From an uncultured Alphaproteobacteria bacterium (lineage in GTDB: Bacteria > Pseudomonadota > Alphaproteobacteria > Micavibrionales > CSBR16-224): a stretch of 64,000 bases of DNA. A program made the position numbers and the translations under genes. Below, in pieces: positions 54,804-64,000 of the stretch; within the stretch, counting starts at the first letter, position 1, and every line of letters starts with the position of its first letter. The stretch covers positions 62,001-126,000 of the forward strand of contig CATLPD010000003.1 in the NCBI GenBank assembly GCA_950054485.1, given 5' to 3'. Below the pieces are notes generated by a model. That model was not told where the DNA came from. It did no database searches and saw only the letters and a program-made list of their open reading frames with translations.

Positions 54804-55295
54804 TTATGGGGATTTTGAAACGGGGTCTGAAACATTACTGGCGCGAATATAATCGGGACATTTTTCAGAGCTGAATATTTTAGTCAATTCGACAGGATTC
54901 AAGATGTGTTTGTCGGGTAGATTGCGCATGGCTTTGCGTGCAAATTGGATGCGAAAGCTTTCGTCACTGGCTAGTGTTTTGCGAATAAATTCGGCATTCC
55001 GCTTATAAAATTGTATGTCCTGTGGCAGTCCCATAGACATTAGCCCCAGTTGTTTTTTATCTGCTTGCTGAAAGGCCTGAATATCGTTATTCATGCGATG
55101 TTGAAGTTCAAAAGCGAACAAAAAGCGCACCGGTTCGGGTTGCGCTTCAAGGCGTTCGTAAAAGGCATCAAAAGCCAAAATATCAGATTCGAGAATAGCG
55201 CCGGGATGTTTCACAATTTCGCGAAGTTCGTCAACAAGGCGCAGCGCTTGGCCGCGTGGTGTGTTATCTGGTTTTTTATTTTGATCCCCATTCAT
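54804..55295 (-). CDS. Small helical protein, paralogue 1 of the def-fmt insert
   Basis: 163 aa, helical, no export signal. The central motif 'ERLEAQPEPVRFLFAFELQHRM' (about residues 47-68) and the late 'FARKAMRNLPDKHILNPVELTKIFSS' match the corresponding segments of the two following genes, but the C-terminus is longer here. The most divergent of the three. It lies 74 nt downstream of the def stop. The next gene starts 40 nt after its stop. Function unknown. Confidence 0.7.
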   Translation of the reverse strand: MNGDQNKKPDNTPRGQALRLVDELREIVKHPGAILESDILAFDAFYERLEAQPEPVRFLFAFELQHRMNNDIQAFQQADKKQLGLMSMGLPQDIQFYKRNAEFIRKTLASDESFRIQFARKAMRNLPDKHILNPVELTKIFSSEKCPDYIRASNVSDPVSKSP

Positions 55296-55369
55296 AAGAA
55301 CCAGAATAGCATAACATCAACATTATGTCAAATTTTTTACTGTTATTTTAGGGGGGGTATCAATAGAAA

Positions 55370-55894
55370 TTAAAGCGCCTGAACATTCTTCTTCATCTTT
55401 TTCATTTTTTTGATAATGATATTACGCTTTAGGTTCGACAGGTAATCGATAAATAATATCCCGTCCAGATGGTCGATTTCATGCTGAAGGCATGTGGCCA
55501 AAAGGCCGTCGGCCTCTATTTCCTGTTGTTTACCATCATAATCCAGATATCTAACGCGCACGATTTTCGGGCGTTCGATTTCGGCATAATGGGTTGGAAT
55601 AGATAGGCAGCCCTCGTTATATATATTGGGCTCTTCAGAAGACCAAACAATCTCTGGGTTGGCGAAAACCATAGGTTTGCCGCGTTCCCCGTCCTTGCCT
55701 TGGTCAACATCCAAAACCAGAAGGCGTTTGTTAATCGCGATTTGCGGGGCGGCAAGGCCGATACCTTCCGCATCATACATTGTATGCAGCATATCATCCA
55801 TCAGCACACGCATTTCATCGTCAATGCGTTCGATGGGATCGCATTTCGTTTTTAAAATCGGGTCGGGTGCTAAAACGATGTCGTATTTTTTCAT
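55370..55894 (-). CDS. def: Peptide deformylase
   Basis: Removes the N-formyl group from new proteins. The 174-aa protein shows all three motifs of the metal centre: 'GIGLAAPQI' (residues 44-52), 'EGCLSIP' (94-100; the Cys is a metal ligand) and 'QHEIDHLDG' (His138, Glu139, His142). Usual length. It follows rmuC by about 50 nt, the order seen in many alphaproteobacteria. Confidence 0.97.
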   Translation of the reverse strand: MKKYDIVLAPDPILKTKCDPIERIDDEMRVLMDDMLHTMYDAEGIGLAAPQIAINKRLLVLDVDQGKDGERGKPMVFANPEIVWSSEEPNIYNEGCLSIPTHYAEIERPKIVRVRYLDYDGKQQEIEADGLLATCLQHEIDHLDGILFIDYLSNLKRNIIIKKMKKMKKNVQAL

Positions 55895-55947
55895 TCTTTA
55901 ACCTTATCAAAGAGTTATTAATCAAATATGGATTTTATCTGCAGATG

Positions 55948-57324
55948 TCAAGATTTCGCCTTCTTGGGCTTTTTCGTATCATCCTCGTCAAATTCAGGTG
56001 CTGTCAGGCGACGCGGAGACTCCTCCAGAGTTTTAAGGTCCGGCAATTCGGCCTTTTCCGGTGTGGTTTCAAGGTCTTCAAACTTGCGCGCGGCAGACAG
56101 GACATTGCGCTCCAGCGAGCCAACGGCTTTGTTATAAGAGCTCATGGCGCGGTCAATACCTTTACCTATATCCGCCATATGACCGCCGAAAACGGACAGG
56201 CGTTTATATAATTCGCGCCCCAAATCTGAAATTTCCTTGGCATTTTCGGCCAATGCTTCTTGCCGCCAGCCATAGGCAATGGCGCGCAGCATAGCAATCA
56301 ATGTTGTCGGGGTTGCTGGTATAACGCGGTTGTCAACGCCGGCCTCTATCAATGATGGGTCGTGTTCCAGCGCAGCACTGAAATAGCTTTCACCCGGCAA
56401 GAACATTAGCACGAATTCAGGGCTGTCAAATTGCGCCCAGTATTTTTTCGTGCCCAGCTTTTGGAAATGGTCACGGACATGTCGTGCGTGTCGCTTCATT
56501 TGCGTTTCACGCTCTTCTTCGCTGTTGTTTTCTTTCAAGGCATCCAAATAGGCCTCGATCGGGGCCTTGGCATCAATCACAATATTTTGGCCACCAGGCA
56601 GGAAAACGATAACGTCAGGGCGGGTGCCGCTTTCGGTGACGGCCTGCTGCTTATAATGGATACCTTCAACCATACCGGCCATTTCGAGCGTGCGTTTTAA
56701 CTGCAATTCACCCCATTGGCCACGGGTGGAGGGCGAACGCAGTGCCTGAACCAGGGATGCGGTTTCATAGCGCAATTTATCCTGATCGGTTTTCATCGCA
56801 GTCAGATGTTCGCGCAGCTCGCCATATGCGCCTTCACGCGCCTTTTCAAGATCCAAAATTTTCTTGTCCATGTTTTCAAGGGACTTATTGACTGGATCGA
56901 CAAGGTCCTTGATAGCTTTATGGCGTTTTTCCAAATCATTCTGTGCGCCGTCCTGAAACTGTTTCAAACGTTCTTGGGCTAAAGATAAGAAACTTTCACG
57001 GTTTGATGCCATGACATCCTGACTGAGCGATTTGAACATATGGCCCATTTGCTCTTTGGACTCTTCCAACAGCTTCAGCTTTTCGGCCATGTTTTTGCGC
57101 TCGTGCTCCAGCGCGGTGGTTAGGCTGGCTTTTTCACTCTGCAGGCTTTCAAGGCGTACGCGTAAATCAGTCAGCTCGGTACCGAGGTTCTCAAGCGCGC
57201 TTTTACTATGTTCTAGTTCGGCTTCTTTTTTAACAGAGCGGCTTTTACCGATTAATGCGCCTATGCAAAAACCGACAGCGGCTGCTGCACATATATATAA
57301 GATGAACATGCTGTCGATTGGCAT
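55948..57324 (-). CDS. rmuC: DNA recombination protein RmuC
   Basis: Start at the ATG 57324 (458 aa, 'MPIDSMFILYICAAAAVGFCIGALIG'); an in-frame GTG 12 nt upstream is possible. An N-terminal TM helix (residues 6-25) is followed by a long coiled coil (30-170) and the RmuC nuclease-like domain with 'RGQWGELQLKRTLEMAGMVEGIHY', 'RPDVIVFLPGGQNIVIDAKAPIEAYLDAL' and 'FVLMFLPGESYFSAAL'. The family limits DNA inversions and is linked to recombination control; the catalytic details are not settled. The C-terminus is Lys/Glu-rich. Confidence 0.93.
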   Translation of the reverse strand: MPIDSMFILYICAAAAVGFCIGALIGKSRSVKKEAELEHSKSALENLGTELTDLRVRLESLQSEKASLTTALEHERKNMAEKLKLLEESKEQMGHMFKSLSQDVMASNRESFLSLAQERLKQFQDGAQNDLEKRHKAIKDLVDPVNKSLENMDKKILDLEKAREGAYGELREHLTAMKTDQDKLRYETASLVQALRSPSTRGQWGELQLKRTLEMAGMVEGIHYKQQAVTESGTRPDVIVFLPGGQNIVIDAKAPIEAYLDALKENNSEEERETQMKRHARHVRDHFQKLGTKKYWAQFDSPEFVLMFLPGESYFSAALEHDPSLIEAGVDNRVIPATPTTLIAMLRAIAYGWRQEALAENAKEISDLGRELYKRLSVFGGHMADIGKGIDRAMSSYNKAVGSLERNVLSAARKFEDLETTPEKAELPDLKTLEESPRRLTAPEFDEDDTKKPKKAKS

Positions 57325-57590
57325 AGGGTTTTCCACAGAATCAAGATTAAATTAACAGTTTTTTATAGCAGTTTTAATTCATTAAAAGCAAGTGAACAGC
57401 GCTTATGAAAAGAGATTCATGCCCTATCTGACATAACCCGCTTAAAAGGGGCATCATTTTGCCGTTTTTGCCTTTTTTGTCTAGACAGTATTTTTCTGTC
57501 GCACTAAAATGTCATTAAATAACATAAAAGAAAAATTTTCTTTCGTGTTTTGGCGATTAGGGGAAATATACTTACGTAAAGGGGAATTAC

Positions 57591-58988
57591 ATGCCAAGTC
57601 CAAATAAAACAAAATATCTGGTTGATGTAAAAACAGGGGTTCTGTACGCAGCATTGATGTCTGCAGACAGCAAGTCAATTCAAAGCATTAAAGAACTTGG
57701 CGAGGTCGTTCCAAACGGTAAGGCGCGTAAATCTGTTTATGGTACAACAGCCTATTATTTTGAACTGGGCACAGAAGACCAGCGCACCGTTCCGGTCTAT
57801 ACGCTGGATTGGCCGTCAAGCGACGAATTTGACAAAGGCACAATGCCGAACGTGGCTGTTAAAAAGCATCCAGGCGATCTGGTGCGTGCGGGGCTGGCAG
57901 CGCAGCCTGTCAAAACAAATGACAATGAAGATGAAGAAAACGATGCCGAACTGAAAAAGGCGATGGAAGACATCAACAAGCTGATAGGCCTTGATGAAGT
58001 TAAAACTAAGCTGAAGCGTCAAATCGCGCTGACCCAAATGGGTAAGTTAAAAAAAGAAGTTTTGGGCAAGGACGATGTTCACGCACCATCTTTGCATATG
58101 GTTTTTGACGGTAACCCTGGGACAGGTAAAACAACTGTAGCCCGTGAATACGGTAAAATGCTTAAAGCGATGGGCCTTTTGAAAAAAGGTCACTGTGTTG
58201 AAGTTACCCGTAAGGACCTCGTTGCAGGCTTTATCGGCCAGTCTGAAGAAAAGACACAGAAGGTTATTGAAAGCGCCAAAGGCGGCGTTTTGTTCATTGA
58301 CGAAGCCTACTCGCTGATCGTGGACGGCAGTGAAAAAGACTTTGGTAAACAGGTTGTTGACCAGCTTGTGGCTGAAATGGAAAACAACCGTGATGATCTT
58401 GTGATCATTGTGGCAGGTTACACAGAACCGATGAAAAAATTCATCAACGCGAACCCTGGCCTGAAAAGCCGTTTCCAGAACTATGTTCACTTTGATGATT
58501 TCTCTGAACAGGAATTGGGCGACATCATCGATTTCATGTCTAAAAACATGGATGTGACTTTCGCGCCGGATGCCAAGGCCGAAGCGCTTAAAAAGATTTT
58601 GGCTGAAAAATCAGGTAATGAAAAAGACTTCGGTAACGGACGTACGGTTCGTAACCTGATCGAGCTTGCTATTGAAAATGCTGCTTACCGCGTTATGCAG
58701 GGCACATCGATGAAAGAGCTGAGAAAACTTCCGAAGAAAGATCTGAAAGCTTTGGTTACGCAAATTACGTTGCAAGATGTCAAAGATGTGAATCTGACAG
58801 GCTTTGGTCAAAGCAACAGTGGTAAAGGTGTTGGCTTTAAATTCGATCAGGAAGATAAGACGATCACCGGTCACAAAGCGATCTTTGATTTTGGAAACAG
58901 TGCGGGACGATCGGTTGCGGTTAATGATGACCAGCAGATCAAAAAGCCTGCGCCGAAAACAGACAGACCGGCCTACAAACCGAAATAA
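57591..58988 (+). CDS. SpoVK/CbbX-type AAA+ ATPase
   Basis: 465 aa; AAGGGG lies before the ATG at 57591. An N-terminal domain of about 110 residues without known motif is followed by an acidic linker ('NDNEDEENDAELKK') and one AAA+ module. The module has 'LIGLDEVKTKLKRQ', Walker A 'GNPGTGKTT' (residues 174-182), 'KDLVAGFIGQSEEKT', Walker B 'LFIDEA' (234-239), 'VDQLVAEMENNRDDLVIIVAGYTEPM' and 'SRFQNYVHFDDFSEQEL'. This is the CbbX/SpoVK/EccA clade. No Rubisco or type VII genes are present, so the role is not carboxylase activation here. The C-terminal 65 residues are basic and Pro-rich. The 254-nt gap upstream contains only a GACAG-loop-CTGTC hairpin near 57485-57501. Confidence 0.88.
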   Translation: MPSPNKTKYLVDVKTGVLYAALMSADSKSIQSIKELGEVVPNGKARKSVYGTTAYYFELGTEDQRTVPVYTLDWPSSDEFDKGTMPNVAVKKHPGDLVRAGLAAQPVKTNDNEDEENDAELKKAMEDINKLIGLDEVKTKLKRQIALTQMGKLKKEVLGKDDVHAPSLHMVFDGNPGTGKTTVAREYGKMLKAMGLLKKGHCVEVTRKDLVAGFIGQSEEKTQKVIESAKGGVLFIDEAYSLIVDGSEKDFGKQVVDQLVAEMENNRDDLVIIVAGYTEPMKKFINANPGLKSRFQNYVHFDDFSEQELGDIIDFMSKNMDVTFAPDAKAEALKKILAEKSGNEKDFGNGRTVRNLIELAIENAAYRVMQGTSMKELRKLPKKDLKALVTQITLQDVKDVNLTGFGQSNSGKGVGFKFDQEDKTITGHKAIFDFGNSAGRSVAVNDDQQIKKPAPKTDRPAYKPK

Positions 58989-59023
58989 ACAAACAGGGGT
59001 TGTAATCTTACAGCCGTAGCCTT

Positions 59024-59056
59024 GAGAAAGCGTGCTTTGCACGCTTTTCTTTTTTG
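59024..59056 (+). terminator. Terminator after the AAA+ gene
   Basis: AAAGCGTGC-TTT-GCACGCTTT perfect stem (about 59028-59048) followed by TCTTTTTT. It closes the AAA+ unit before cysD. Confidence 0.8.
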
Positions 59057-59138
59057 TCAAAAAAATGACTGTCTGTCTTGTCAGTCGGGGCAAAGATTGT
59101 TATCACTTCATAACACTTAAATAAATTGGATAAGTTAT

Positions 59139-59936
59139 ATGTCTGAAAAATTGGATCAACTAGAGGCGCAATCGATATATATCTTGCGCGAAGCCTATAA
59201 TAAAATTGAAAAACTTGGCATGTTATGGTCGATTGGCAAGGATTCAACCGCGCTTTTATGGCTGGTGCGTAAAGCGTTTTTCGGACGCATTCCATTCCCT
59301 ATGATCCAGTTGGAAACGCATCAGGAATTACCCGAGGTTTACGAGTTCCGTGATTGGCTGCGAAAAGAATGGAATTTCGAGCTGATCATTGAGGACTGTC
59401 CACCTGAAGAAGATATGGATAAAACCCTGCCGCCCGCAACGCGTGCCGCCGCCCGCAAAACCGAAGGACTGAAAAACTTTATTGATAAAACACGTCATCA
59501 GGGCCTGATACTGGGAATTCGCCGTGACGAACAATCAATGCGTGCCAAGGAACGTGTTTTTTCACCCCGCAGCTTTGACGGGTCATGGGATTATAAAGAT
59601 CAACCGCCCGAATTGTGGGACCAGTATAAAACCGAATTTGACGATGATACACATGTTCGTATTCACCCGTTGTTGCAATGGACCGAACTTGATATCTGGG
59701 AATATACTAAGCGCGAAAACATTCCGTGCGTGCCGCTTTATTTTGCGCGTGATGGAAAGCGTTACCGCTCGCTGGGCGAAAAAAATATTACCTTTCCGGT
59801 TGATAGCAATGCGTCAACCATCGATGAAATTATCGAAGAATTGAAAACAACCAGAGTCACCGAGCGTTCAGGCCGCGCCATGGATAATGAAACCGAAGAC
59901 AGTTTCGAACGCCTGCGCCGCAGTGGATATATGTAA
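59139..59936 (+). CDS. cysD: Sulfate adenylyltransferase subunit 2
   Basis: Small catalytic subunit that makes APS from sulfate and ATP. The 265-aa protein belongs to the PP-loop family. It has '[20 protein letters not shown]' (SGGKDS variant), '[20 protein letters not shown]', '[23 protein letters not shown]' and '[23 protein letters not shown]'. It precedes cysNC by 14 nt, forming the sulfate activation operon with it. Confidence 0.96.
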   Translation: MSEKLDQLEAQSIYILREAYNKIEKLGMLWSIGKDSTALLWLVRKAFFGRIPFPMIQLETHQELPEVYEFRDWLRKEWNFELIIEDCPPEEDMDKTLPPATRAAARKTEGLKNFIDKTRHQGLILGIRRDEQSMRAKERVFSPRSFDGSWDYKDQPPELWDQYKTEFDDDTHVRIHPLLQWTELDIWEYTKRENIPCVPLYFARDGKRYRSLGEKNITFPVDSNASTIDEIIEELKTTRVTERSGRAMDNETEDSFERLRRSGYM

Positions 59937-59956
59937 GCATAAATACGGAATTGAAG

Positions 59957-61852
59957 ATGAATAAAGAACAGATGAATATTGTTGTTGTCGGCCATGTCGA
60001 TCACGGAAAGTCAACATTGATCGGTCGTCTTTTGTATGACACGGACAGCCTGCCCGAGGGCAAATACGAAGAATTAAAGGCGGTGTCGGAAAAACGTAAT
60101 ATGCCACTGGAATGGTCCTTTGTGCTGGATGCTTTTCAGGCCGAACGTGACCAGGCGGTGACCATTGATACAACCCGCATCTGGTTCAAAACCGAAAAAC
60201 GCGACTATGTAATTATTGATGCGCCGGGCCATCGCGAGTTTTTGAAAAACATGATCAGCGGTGCGGCCGCTGCCGATGCAGCCGTTTTGGTTGTAGATGC
60301 GGCGGAAGGTTTGAAAGAACAGACACGCCGTCACGCTTATTTGCTTCACCTGCTGGGATTAAAACAAATTGTCGTTGTTGTGAACAAAATGGATCTGGTT
60401 GATCATGATGCCGGCCGTTTTAACGATGTCAGCAACGAAGTCACAGAATATCTTTCTGGCCTTGGCCTTTCGCCTATGGCGATTGTACCGATTTCGGCGC
60501 GCCATGGTGATGGTATTGCCAGTATGTCTGAAAATATGGATTGGTACGAAGGTCAAAGCCTTTTGAAAACGCTGGATCGTTTCGTATTACAGCCGCGCCC
60601 TGTCGCGCGCCCGTTGCGTTTCCCAATTCAGGATGTTTATAAAACGGAAGGCGAACGCATTCTGGTCGGCCGCATCGAGGCCGGACGTTTGCGTGTTGGT
60701 GATACGCTGATGTTCTCGCCAGCCAATCGATCAGCCACTGTAACATCAATTGAAAATTGGCCCGAACAAGACCCGCCGCAGGTTGACGCGCGCGCCGGGG
60801 ATATCGTCGGGATTACATTGGACCAGCGCATCTTTGTTGAACGTGGGGACATTGGCAGCCACGTTGAAAAAGCGCCGATGCTGACGAACGTTTTTCGCGC
60901 CAATATTTTCTGGCTGTCTGATACGGCCTTAAAAGAAGGCAAAAGCTATACCCTGAAACTGGGGACACGATCCGCCAAGGTGCGTGTGCAATCGATTGAT
61001 CATGTCGTGAATACAGAAACCCTGCAGCATGACAAGAAGACTGAAATCAAACGCAACGATATGGCGGAAATTACATTACGTTCGCGCGAGATGCTGGCGC
61101 TGGACCCTTATACAGAAAACCCGTCAACAGGACGCTGCGTTTTGTTGGACGGTTTTGATACGGTCGGCGGCGGTATCATTCACATGCGCGGATATCCTGA
61201 TCAACGTAACGCCTTGCCAACAGGTGCGGATAACCTTTACGAGGTTGACCATCTGCTGACAGCGCAAGAACGCATGAACCGAAATGGCCACCGCGGGTCT
61301 GTGATCTGGTTTACGGGTCTGTCAGGTGCGGGTAAATCAACCTTGGCGATGCGGGTCGAACGCGCGCTGTTTACAAAAGGCTATCAGACATACGTTCTGG
61401 ATGGCGATAATGTGCGCAAAGGTTTGAATGCCGATCTGGGGTTTAAACCTGAAGACCGCGCGGAAAATATCCGCCGCGTTGGTGAAGTCGCGGCCCTGAA
61501 TGCGGATGCAGGTTTGGTCTGTTTAACCGCCTTTATTTCGCCATATCGTGCTGACCGCACGCGCGCACGTCAAACCTGCAAAGATGGTGATTTCCATGAA
61601 GTTTACATCAAAGCAGATGTCGCAACATGTGAATCGCGCGATCCAAAAGGGTTATATAAAAAAGCACGTACAGGCGAAATCCCGAACTTTACGGGTGTGT
61701 CATCCCCATACGAAGCACCGGATAAACCCGAGCTGGTCGTCGATACAATGAAATATTCGATTGAGGAATGCGTCGAGCAGATCACAGACTATGTTGAAAA
61801 GAATATAGGTCTGACACAGGAAAATACCCGCGATAAAATCAAGGCGCTTTAA
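59957..61852 (+). CDS. cysNC: Sulfate adenylyltransferase subunit 1 fused to APS kinase
   Basis: Start at the ATG 59957 (GGAA upstream), 631 aa. The N-terminal half is the CysN GTPase, with '[18 protein letters not shown]' (G1), the later '[17 protein letters not shown]' (G3) and 'NKMDLVD' (G4). The C-terminal part is APS kinase: P-loop 'GLSGAGKST' (about residues 454-462), '[16 protein letters not shown]' and '[28 protein letters not shown]'. The fusion gives PAPS from APS in one protein, as in many rhizobia and relatives. Its end overlaps the convergent next gene by 4 nt. Confidence 0.97.
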   Translation: MNKEQMNIVVVGHVDHGKSTLIGRLLYDTDSLPEGKYEELKAVSEKRNMPLEWSFVLDAFQAERDQAVTIDTTRIWFKTEKRDYVIIDAPGHREFLKNMISGAAAADAAVLVVDAAEGLKEQTRRHAYLLHLLGLKQIVVVVNKMDLVDHDAGRFNDVSNEVTEYLSGLGLSPMAIVPISARHGDGIASMSENMDWYEGQSLLKTLDRFVLQPRPVARPLRFPIQDVYKTEGERILVGRIEAGRLRVGDTLMFSPANRSATVTSIENWPEQDPPQVDARAGDIVGITLDQRIFVERGDIGSHVEKAPMLTNVFRANIFWLSDTALKEGKSYTLKLGTRSAKVRVQSIDHVVNTETLQHDKKTEIKRNDMAEITLRSREMLALDPYTENPSTGRCVLLDGFDTVGGGIIHMRGYPDQRNALPTGADNLYEVDHLLTAQERMNRNGHRGSVIWFTGLSGAGKSTLAMRVERALFTKGYQTYVLDGDNVRKGLNADLGFKPEDRAENIRRVGEVAALNADAGLVCLTAFISPYRADRTRARQTCKDGDFHEVYIKADVATCESRDPKGLYKKARTGEIPNFTGVSSPYEAPDKPELVVDTMKYSIEECVEQITDYVEKNIGLTQENTRDKIKAL

Positions 61853-62445
61853 TAGGCACCTGCACGTTGTTTAAAATGCTGTAGAGCTGGCTGCGAATAT
61901 GTGCGCGTTGGAATCATGAAAATCGGGATATTGATTTCTTTTACTTTCCAGGTCAGGCCATCAAGCCTGAAAATGAACCGTGCTTCAAGTTCTTCCTGTA
62001 ATAATGGGTCAACTGATTGTGTCGATGGCGCATCTTTCGGGTATCCCATCAATATCGAAAACCCGAACGGCGGGGCATAGGCAATGTTACGTATGAATTG
62101 TTCTTCTGTGACTTCAGGAAACAGAATATCGTGATAGATATAGGCGATTTCTATATTCTCCGGCTTTAGATAATAATCAACAATTTCGTCAACTTTTGAA
62201 ATGTCAGGGCCAATCAGCGTGCCGTAATTTCCCATGGTCCGCTTCTGGGCAGTGATTTTATCTTTCAGATTCTGGCGAACAGATTCCCAGTCGAACCGTT
62301 CTGCCATCGCGTTAACATCATCACTTTGTGATGCCGCGATAATTTCCTCGACAGCGCCGTCTTTGCTGCTGTGGTAAAGAAAATAGGTCGATGGAAAAAC
62401 GACGATAAATATCAGCAGGACCAATATGGATGATATGCGTGACAT
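61849..62445 (-). CDS. DUF2939-like membrane-anchored protein
   Basis: A 198-aa protein with an N-terminal TM helix (residues 5-23) and an extracytoplasmic domain. Features resembling DUF2939 are '[34 protein letters not shown]' (about residues 34-68; a short amphipathic helix, then 'DWESVRQNL'). A compact part follows, with '[20 protein letters not shown]' near the end. Function unknown. It converges on cysNC and is 5 nt downstream of the dienelactone hydrolase gene. Confidence 0.68.
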   Translation of the reverse strand: MSRISSILVLLIFIVVFPSTYFLYHSSKDGAVEEIIAASQSDDVNAMAERFDWESVRQNLKDKITAQKRTMGNYGTLIGPDISKVDEIVDYYLKPENIEIAYIYHDILFPEVTEEQFIRNIAYAPPFGFSILMGYPKDAPSTQSVDPLLQEELEARFIFRLDGLTWKVKEINIPIFMIPTRTYSQPALQHFKQRAGAY

Positions 62446-62450
62446 GCTGC

Positions 62451-63221
62451 CTATTCAGCAAATTTACGTTTTAGAAAATCAAGGGTGCGTGCCCAGGATT
62501 TCTGATCGGCATTGGCATCATAGGCCGCGCCTGTAGATGGATCATTACCGGCATGTTTTTCAGTAAAGGCATGCACTGCGCCATCATAGGCATAAAAGGC
62601 AAAGTCTGTTCCCGAATCTTCCATTTCACGCATGAAGGCATCAACCTGTTCAGGCGGAACATGCGGATCTGCCGCGCCGTGATGCACTTCGATTTCAGCT
62701 TTAATGCTGTCTTTTTCGGCAGGTTTATCTGTGTTTAAACCGCCATGAAAACTGACGGCACCGTCGATGTCCGCGCCTGTGCGCGCCAGCTTCAGCGCCA
62801 TTGTACCGCCAAAACAGTATCCTATAATTGCGATATCATCGGGGCTGCCCAGCTCAAGAGTTCTGGCAGTGGCAAGGGCTGCATTCAGACGGCTACGCGC
62901 CAGATCGGGGTTGCCTTTATATTTTGATGATTGTGTTTTTGCCTCGTCCGTAGTCTCGGGGCGGATATCTTTGCCGTACATATCGATCGCAAATGCGACA
63001 TAACCTTGATCGGCCAACATATCAGCACGCTTTTTCTCGTAATCACCCAGGCCCTTCCATTGATGCACGATCATAACGATCGGGGTCGTGCCCGCGTTTT
63101 CTGTCGGGGCAGAAACGTAACCTTGCAGTTCGGTTTCGCCATCATTATATGATATCGGCGCACCGGCCATAGCGCTGGCGGTAAATAAAATGGTAAAAGC
63201 AAGTGTCAGTAGAATGCGCAT
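62451..63221 (-). CDS. Dienelactone hydrolase family protein, exported
   Basis: A 256-aa alpha/beta hydrolase with a signal peptide (residues 1-19, ending 'SAMA-G'). The nucleophile is Cys in 'IGYCFGGTMAL' (G-x-C-x-G-G), the acid is Asp in 'HGAADPHVPPEQ', and the His is in 'YDGAVHAFTEKHAG'. These match the DLH family (carboxymethylenebutenolidase). An aromatic-ring pathway is not present here, and the export signal suggests a periplasmic hydrolase of other substrates. Specificity is unknown. Confidence 0.88.
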   Translation of the reverse strand: MRILLTLAFTILFTASAMAGAPISYNDGETELQGYVSAPTENAGTTPIVMIVHQWKGLGDYEKKRADMLADQGYVAFAIDMYGKDIRPETTDEAKTQSSKYKGNPDLARSRLNAALATARTLELGSPDDIAIIGYCFGGTMALKLARTGADIDGAVSFHGGLNTDKPAEKDSIKAEIEVHHGAADPHVPPEQVDAFMREMEDSGTDFAFYAYDGAVHAFTEKHAGNDPSTGAAYDANADQKSWARTLDFLKRKFAE

Positions 63222-63315
63222 AAAAATCTCCTTTTAATACTATATGTATCGGTGCGGCATTGGTTCCTTTTTTTGTTATTCTAGTTTAGGATAAAGGCAA
63301 ATGAAAGGAATCAAT

Positions 63316-64000
63316 ATGGACTATAAAAACTTGCTGGCCCCTGTTAAGGAAATCGCTCTTCGTGCCGGTGCGCTGGAAATGCAGCACTATACAGATGGGA
63401 CAGACGTCATGCGCAAAGGTGATGGATCGCCCGTGACGGTTGCAGATCAGGAAGCCGAAATATTGATTCTGGATGGGCTGCGTGCCTTGGATGTGGGTTT
63501 GCCGATTGTTGCAGAAGAATCTGTTGCGGCCGGCAACGTGCCCGATATTTCAAAGGGGGATTTCTGGCTGGTTGATCCGCTGGATGGCACCAAGGAATTC
63601 GTGAACCGTACAGGTGAGTTCACCGTCAACATCGCCCTGATGAAAAACTTTAAGCCTGTTTTCGGGGTTATCTATGCCCCAGTTGTTGACGAGCTTTATA
63701 GCGGTTTTGAAAATGGTGGTGCCGACCTGACGATTAAGGACGAGCGCCGTGAGATATCTGTGCGCGCTGTACCGGAGGAGGGTCTGACTGTTGTCGCCAG
63801 CCGTAGCCACAGCAATAAAGAGGCTTTGGCAAAATTTCTGGATGGCCGCAAAATTGCTAATACCGCCTTTCGCGGCAGTTCATTAAAAATATGTCAGGTT
63901 GCATCAGGTCAGGCAGATATCTATCCGCGTTTGGCCCCGACATGTGAATGGGATATTGCGGCAGGGCATGCGATTGTTAATGCAGCCGGCGGGCAACTGA
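63316..64000 (+). CDS. cysQ: 3'(2'),5'-bisphosphate nucleotidase, 3' end outside the window
   Basis: Hydrolyses PAP made when PAPS is used, so it complements the sulfate activation genes. The ATG at 63316 follows AAGGA by 6 nt; the ATG at 63301 lacks a site. The first 228 residues are present. The FIG-superfamily metal-binding motifs are visible: 'AEES' (about 66-69), 'WLVDPLDGTKEFVNRTGEFTVNIAL' (DPxDGT) and 'CEWDIAAGHAIVNAAGGQ' (WDxAAG). Some relatives act on inositol phosphates. The C-terminus lies beyond the right edge. Confidence 0.92.
   Translation, partial: MDYKNLLAPVKEIALRAGALEMQHYTDGTDVMRKGDGSPVTVADQEAEILILDGLRALDVGLPIVAEESVAAGNVPDISKGDFWLVDPLDGTKEFVNRTGEFTVNIALMKNFKPVFGVIYAPVVDELYSGFENGGADLTIKDERREISVRAVPEEGLTVVASRSHSNKEALAKFLDGRKIANTAFRGSSLKICQVASGQADIYPRLAPTCEWDIAAGHAIVNAAGGQL

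Noticed and set aside
57591..58988. Rubisco activase (CbbX) by name
   Set aside because: No Rubisco or Calvin-cycle genes are present; only the AAA+ clade can be claimed.

Overview
The window reads as chromosome of an alphaproteobacterium with moderate-to-low GC. Several blocks have the gene order typical of that class: rph-rdgB-hemW divergent from hrcA, trpB-trpA-accD, accC-accB-aroQ, rmuC-def-fmt-truA, and cysD with a fused cysNC. A class I (archaeal-type) lysyl-tRNA synthetase, a PdhS-like cytoplasmic histidine kinase and the LPS genes waaA-lpxK-lpxL agree with this. The style of the exported and surface proteins suggests a Micavibrio- or Rhodospirillales-like lineage, but that is inference. 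I see no transposase, integrase, phage gene, CRISPR array, tRNA or rRNA.

Layout. 0-6.4 kb: a partial exported protein, lysK, a GNAT acetyltransferase, a probable small RNA with its own terminator, a metC-type lyase, rsmD, and two translationally coupled, Cys-containing secreted paralogues of unknown role. 6.4-12 kb: the lipid A/Kdo genes waaA-lpxK-lpxL, an unknown protein with a CsbD-like stress protein, ssb, and a pilin-like single-TM protein. 12-21.4 kb: uvrA, a four-TM protein, two hydrophobic micro-genes (24 and 23 aa), xseA, a structured/purine-rich intergenic stretch, a small gene broken by an in-frame UAA, and accD-trpA-trpB.

21.4-33.8 kb is the most unusual part. grpE has a clear heat-shock (sigma-32) type promoter but is separated from hrcA by about 9.6 kb. 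The interposed block holds three tandem surface proteins that share a membrane-anchored pilin-like head and a DUF1554-like tail. The largest (about 1,507 aa) also carries two sets of seven RCC1 repeats and a LamG-like domain. Upstream of these lies a long coiled-coil protein whose last 64 residues align with the GrpE beta-domain, followed by hrcA and a divergent J-domain protein. The locus therefore combines a second GrpE-like factor, a J-protein, the heat-shock repressor and giant surface proteins.

33.8-44 kb: rph-rdgB-hemW, unknown exported proteins, a Rap1a/Tai-like protein overlapping uvrB, and a four-gene operon with three tandem two-TM paralogues. 44-52 kb: a PAS-histidine kinase, an SDR epimerase, a GST, a YceI-cytochrome b561-YceI operon, and accC-accB-aroQ. 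52-57.4 kb: truA-fmt, then three small divergent paralogues lodged between fmt and def, then rmuC. 57.6-64 kb: a SpoVK/CbbX-type AAA+ ATPase, sulfate activation (cysD, cysNC), a DUF2939-like protein, an exported dienelactone hydrolase, and cysQ running off the right edge.

Many starts were moved inward from the longest open frame to the ATG/GTG with a good Shine-Dalgarno; each entry says so. Family assignments rest on recognised motifs read by eye. No database search was run.
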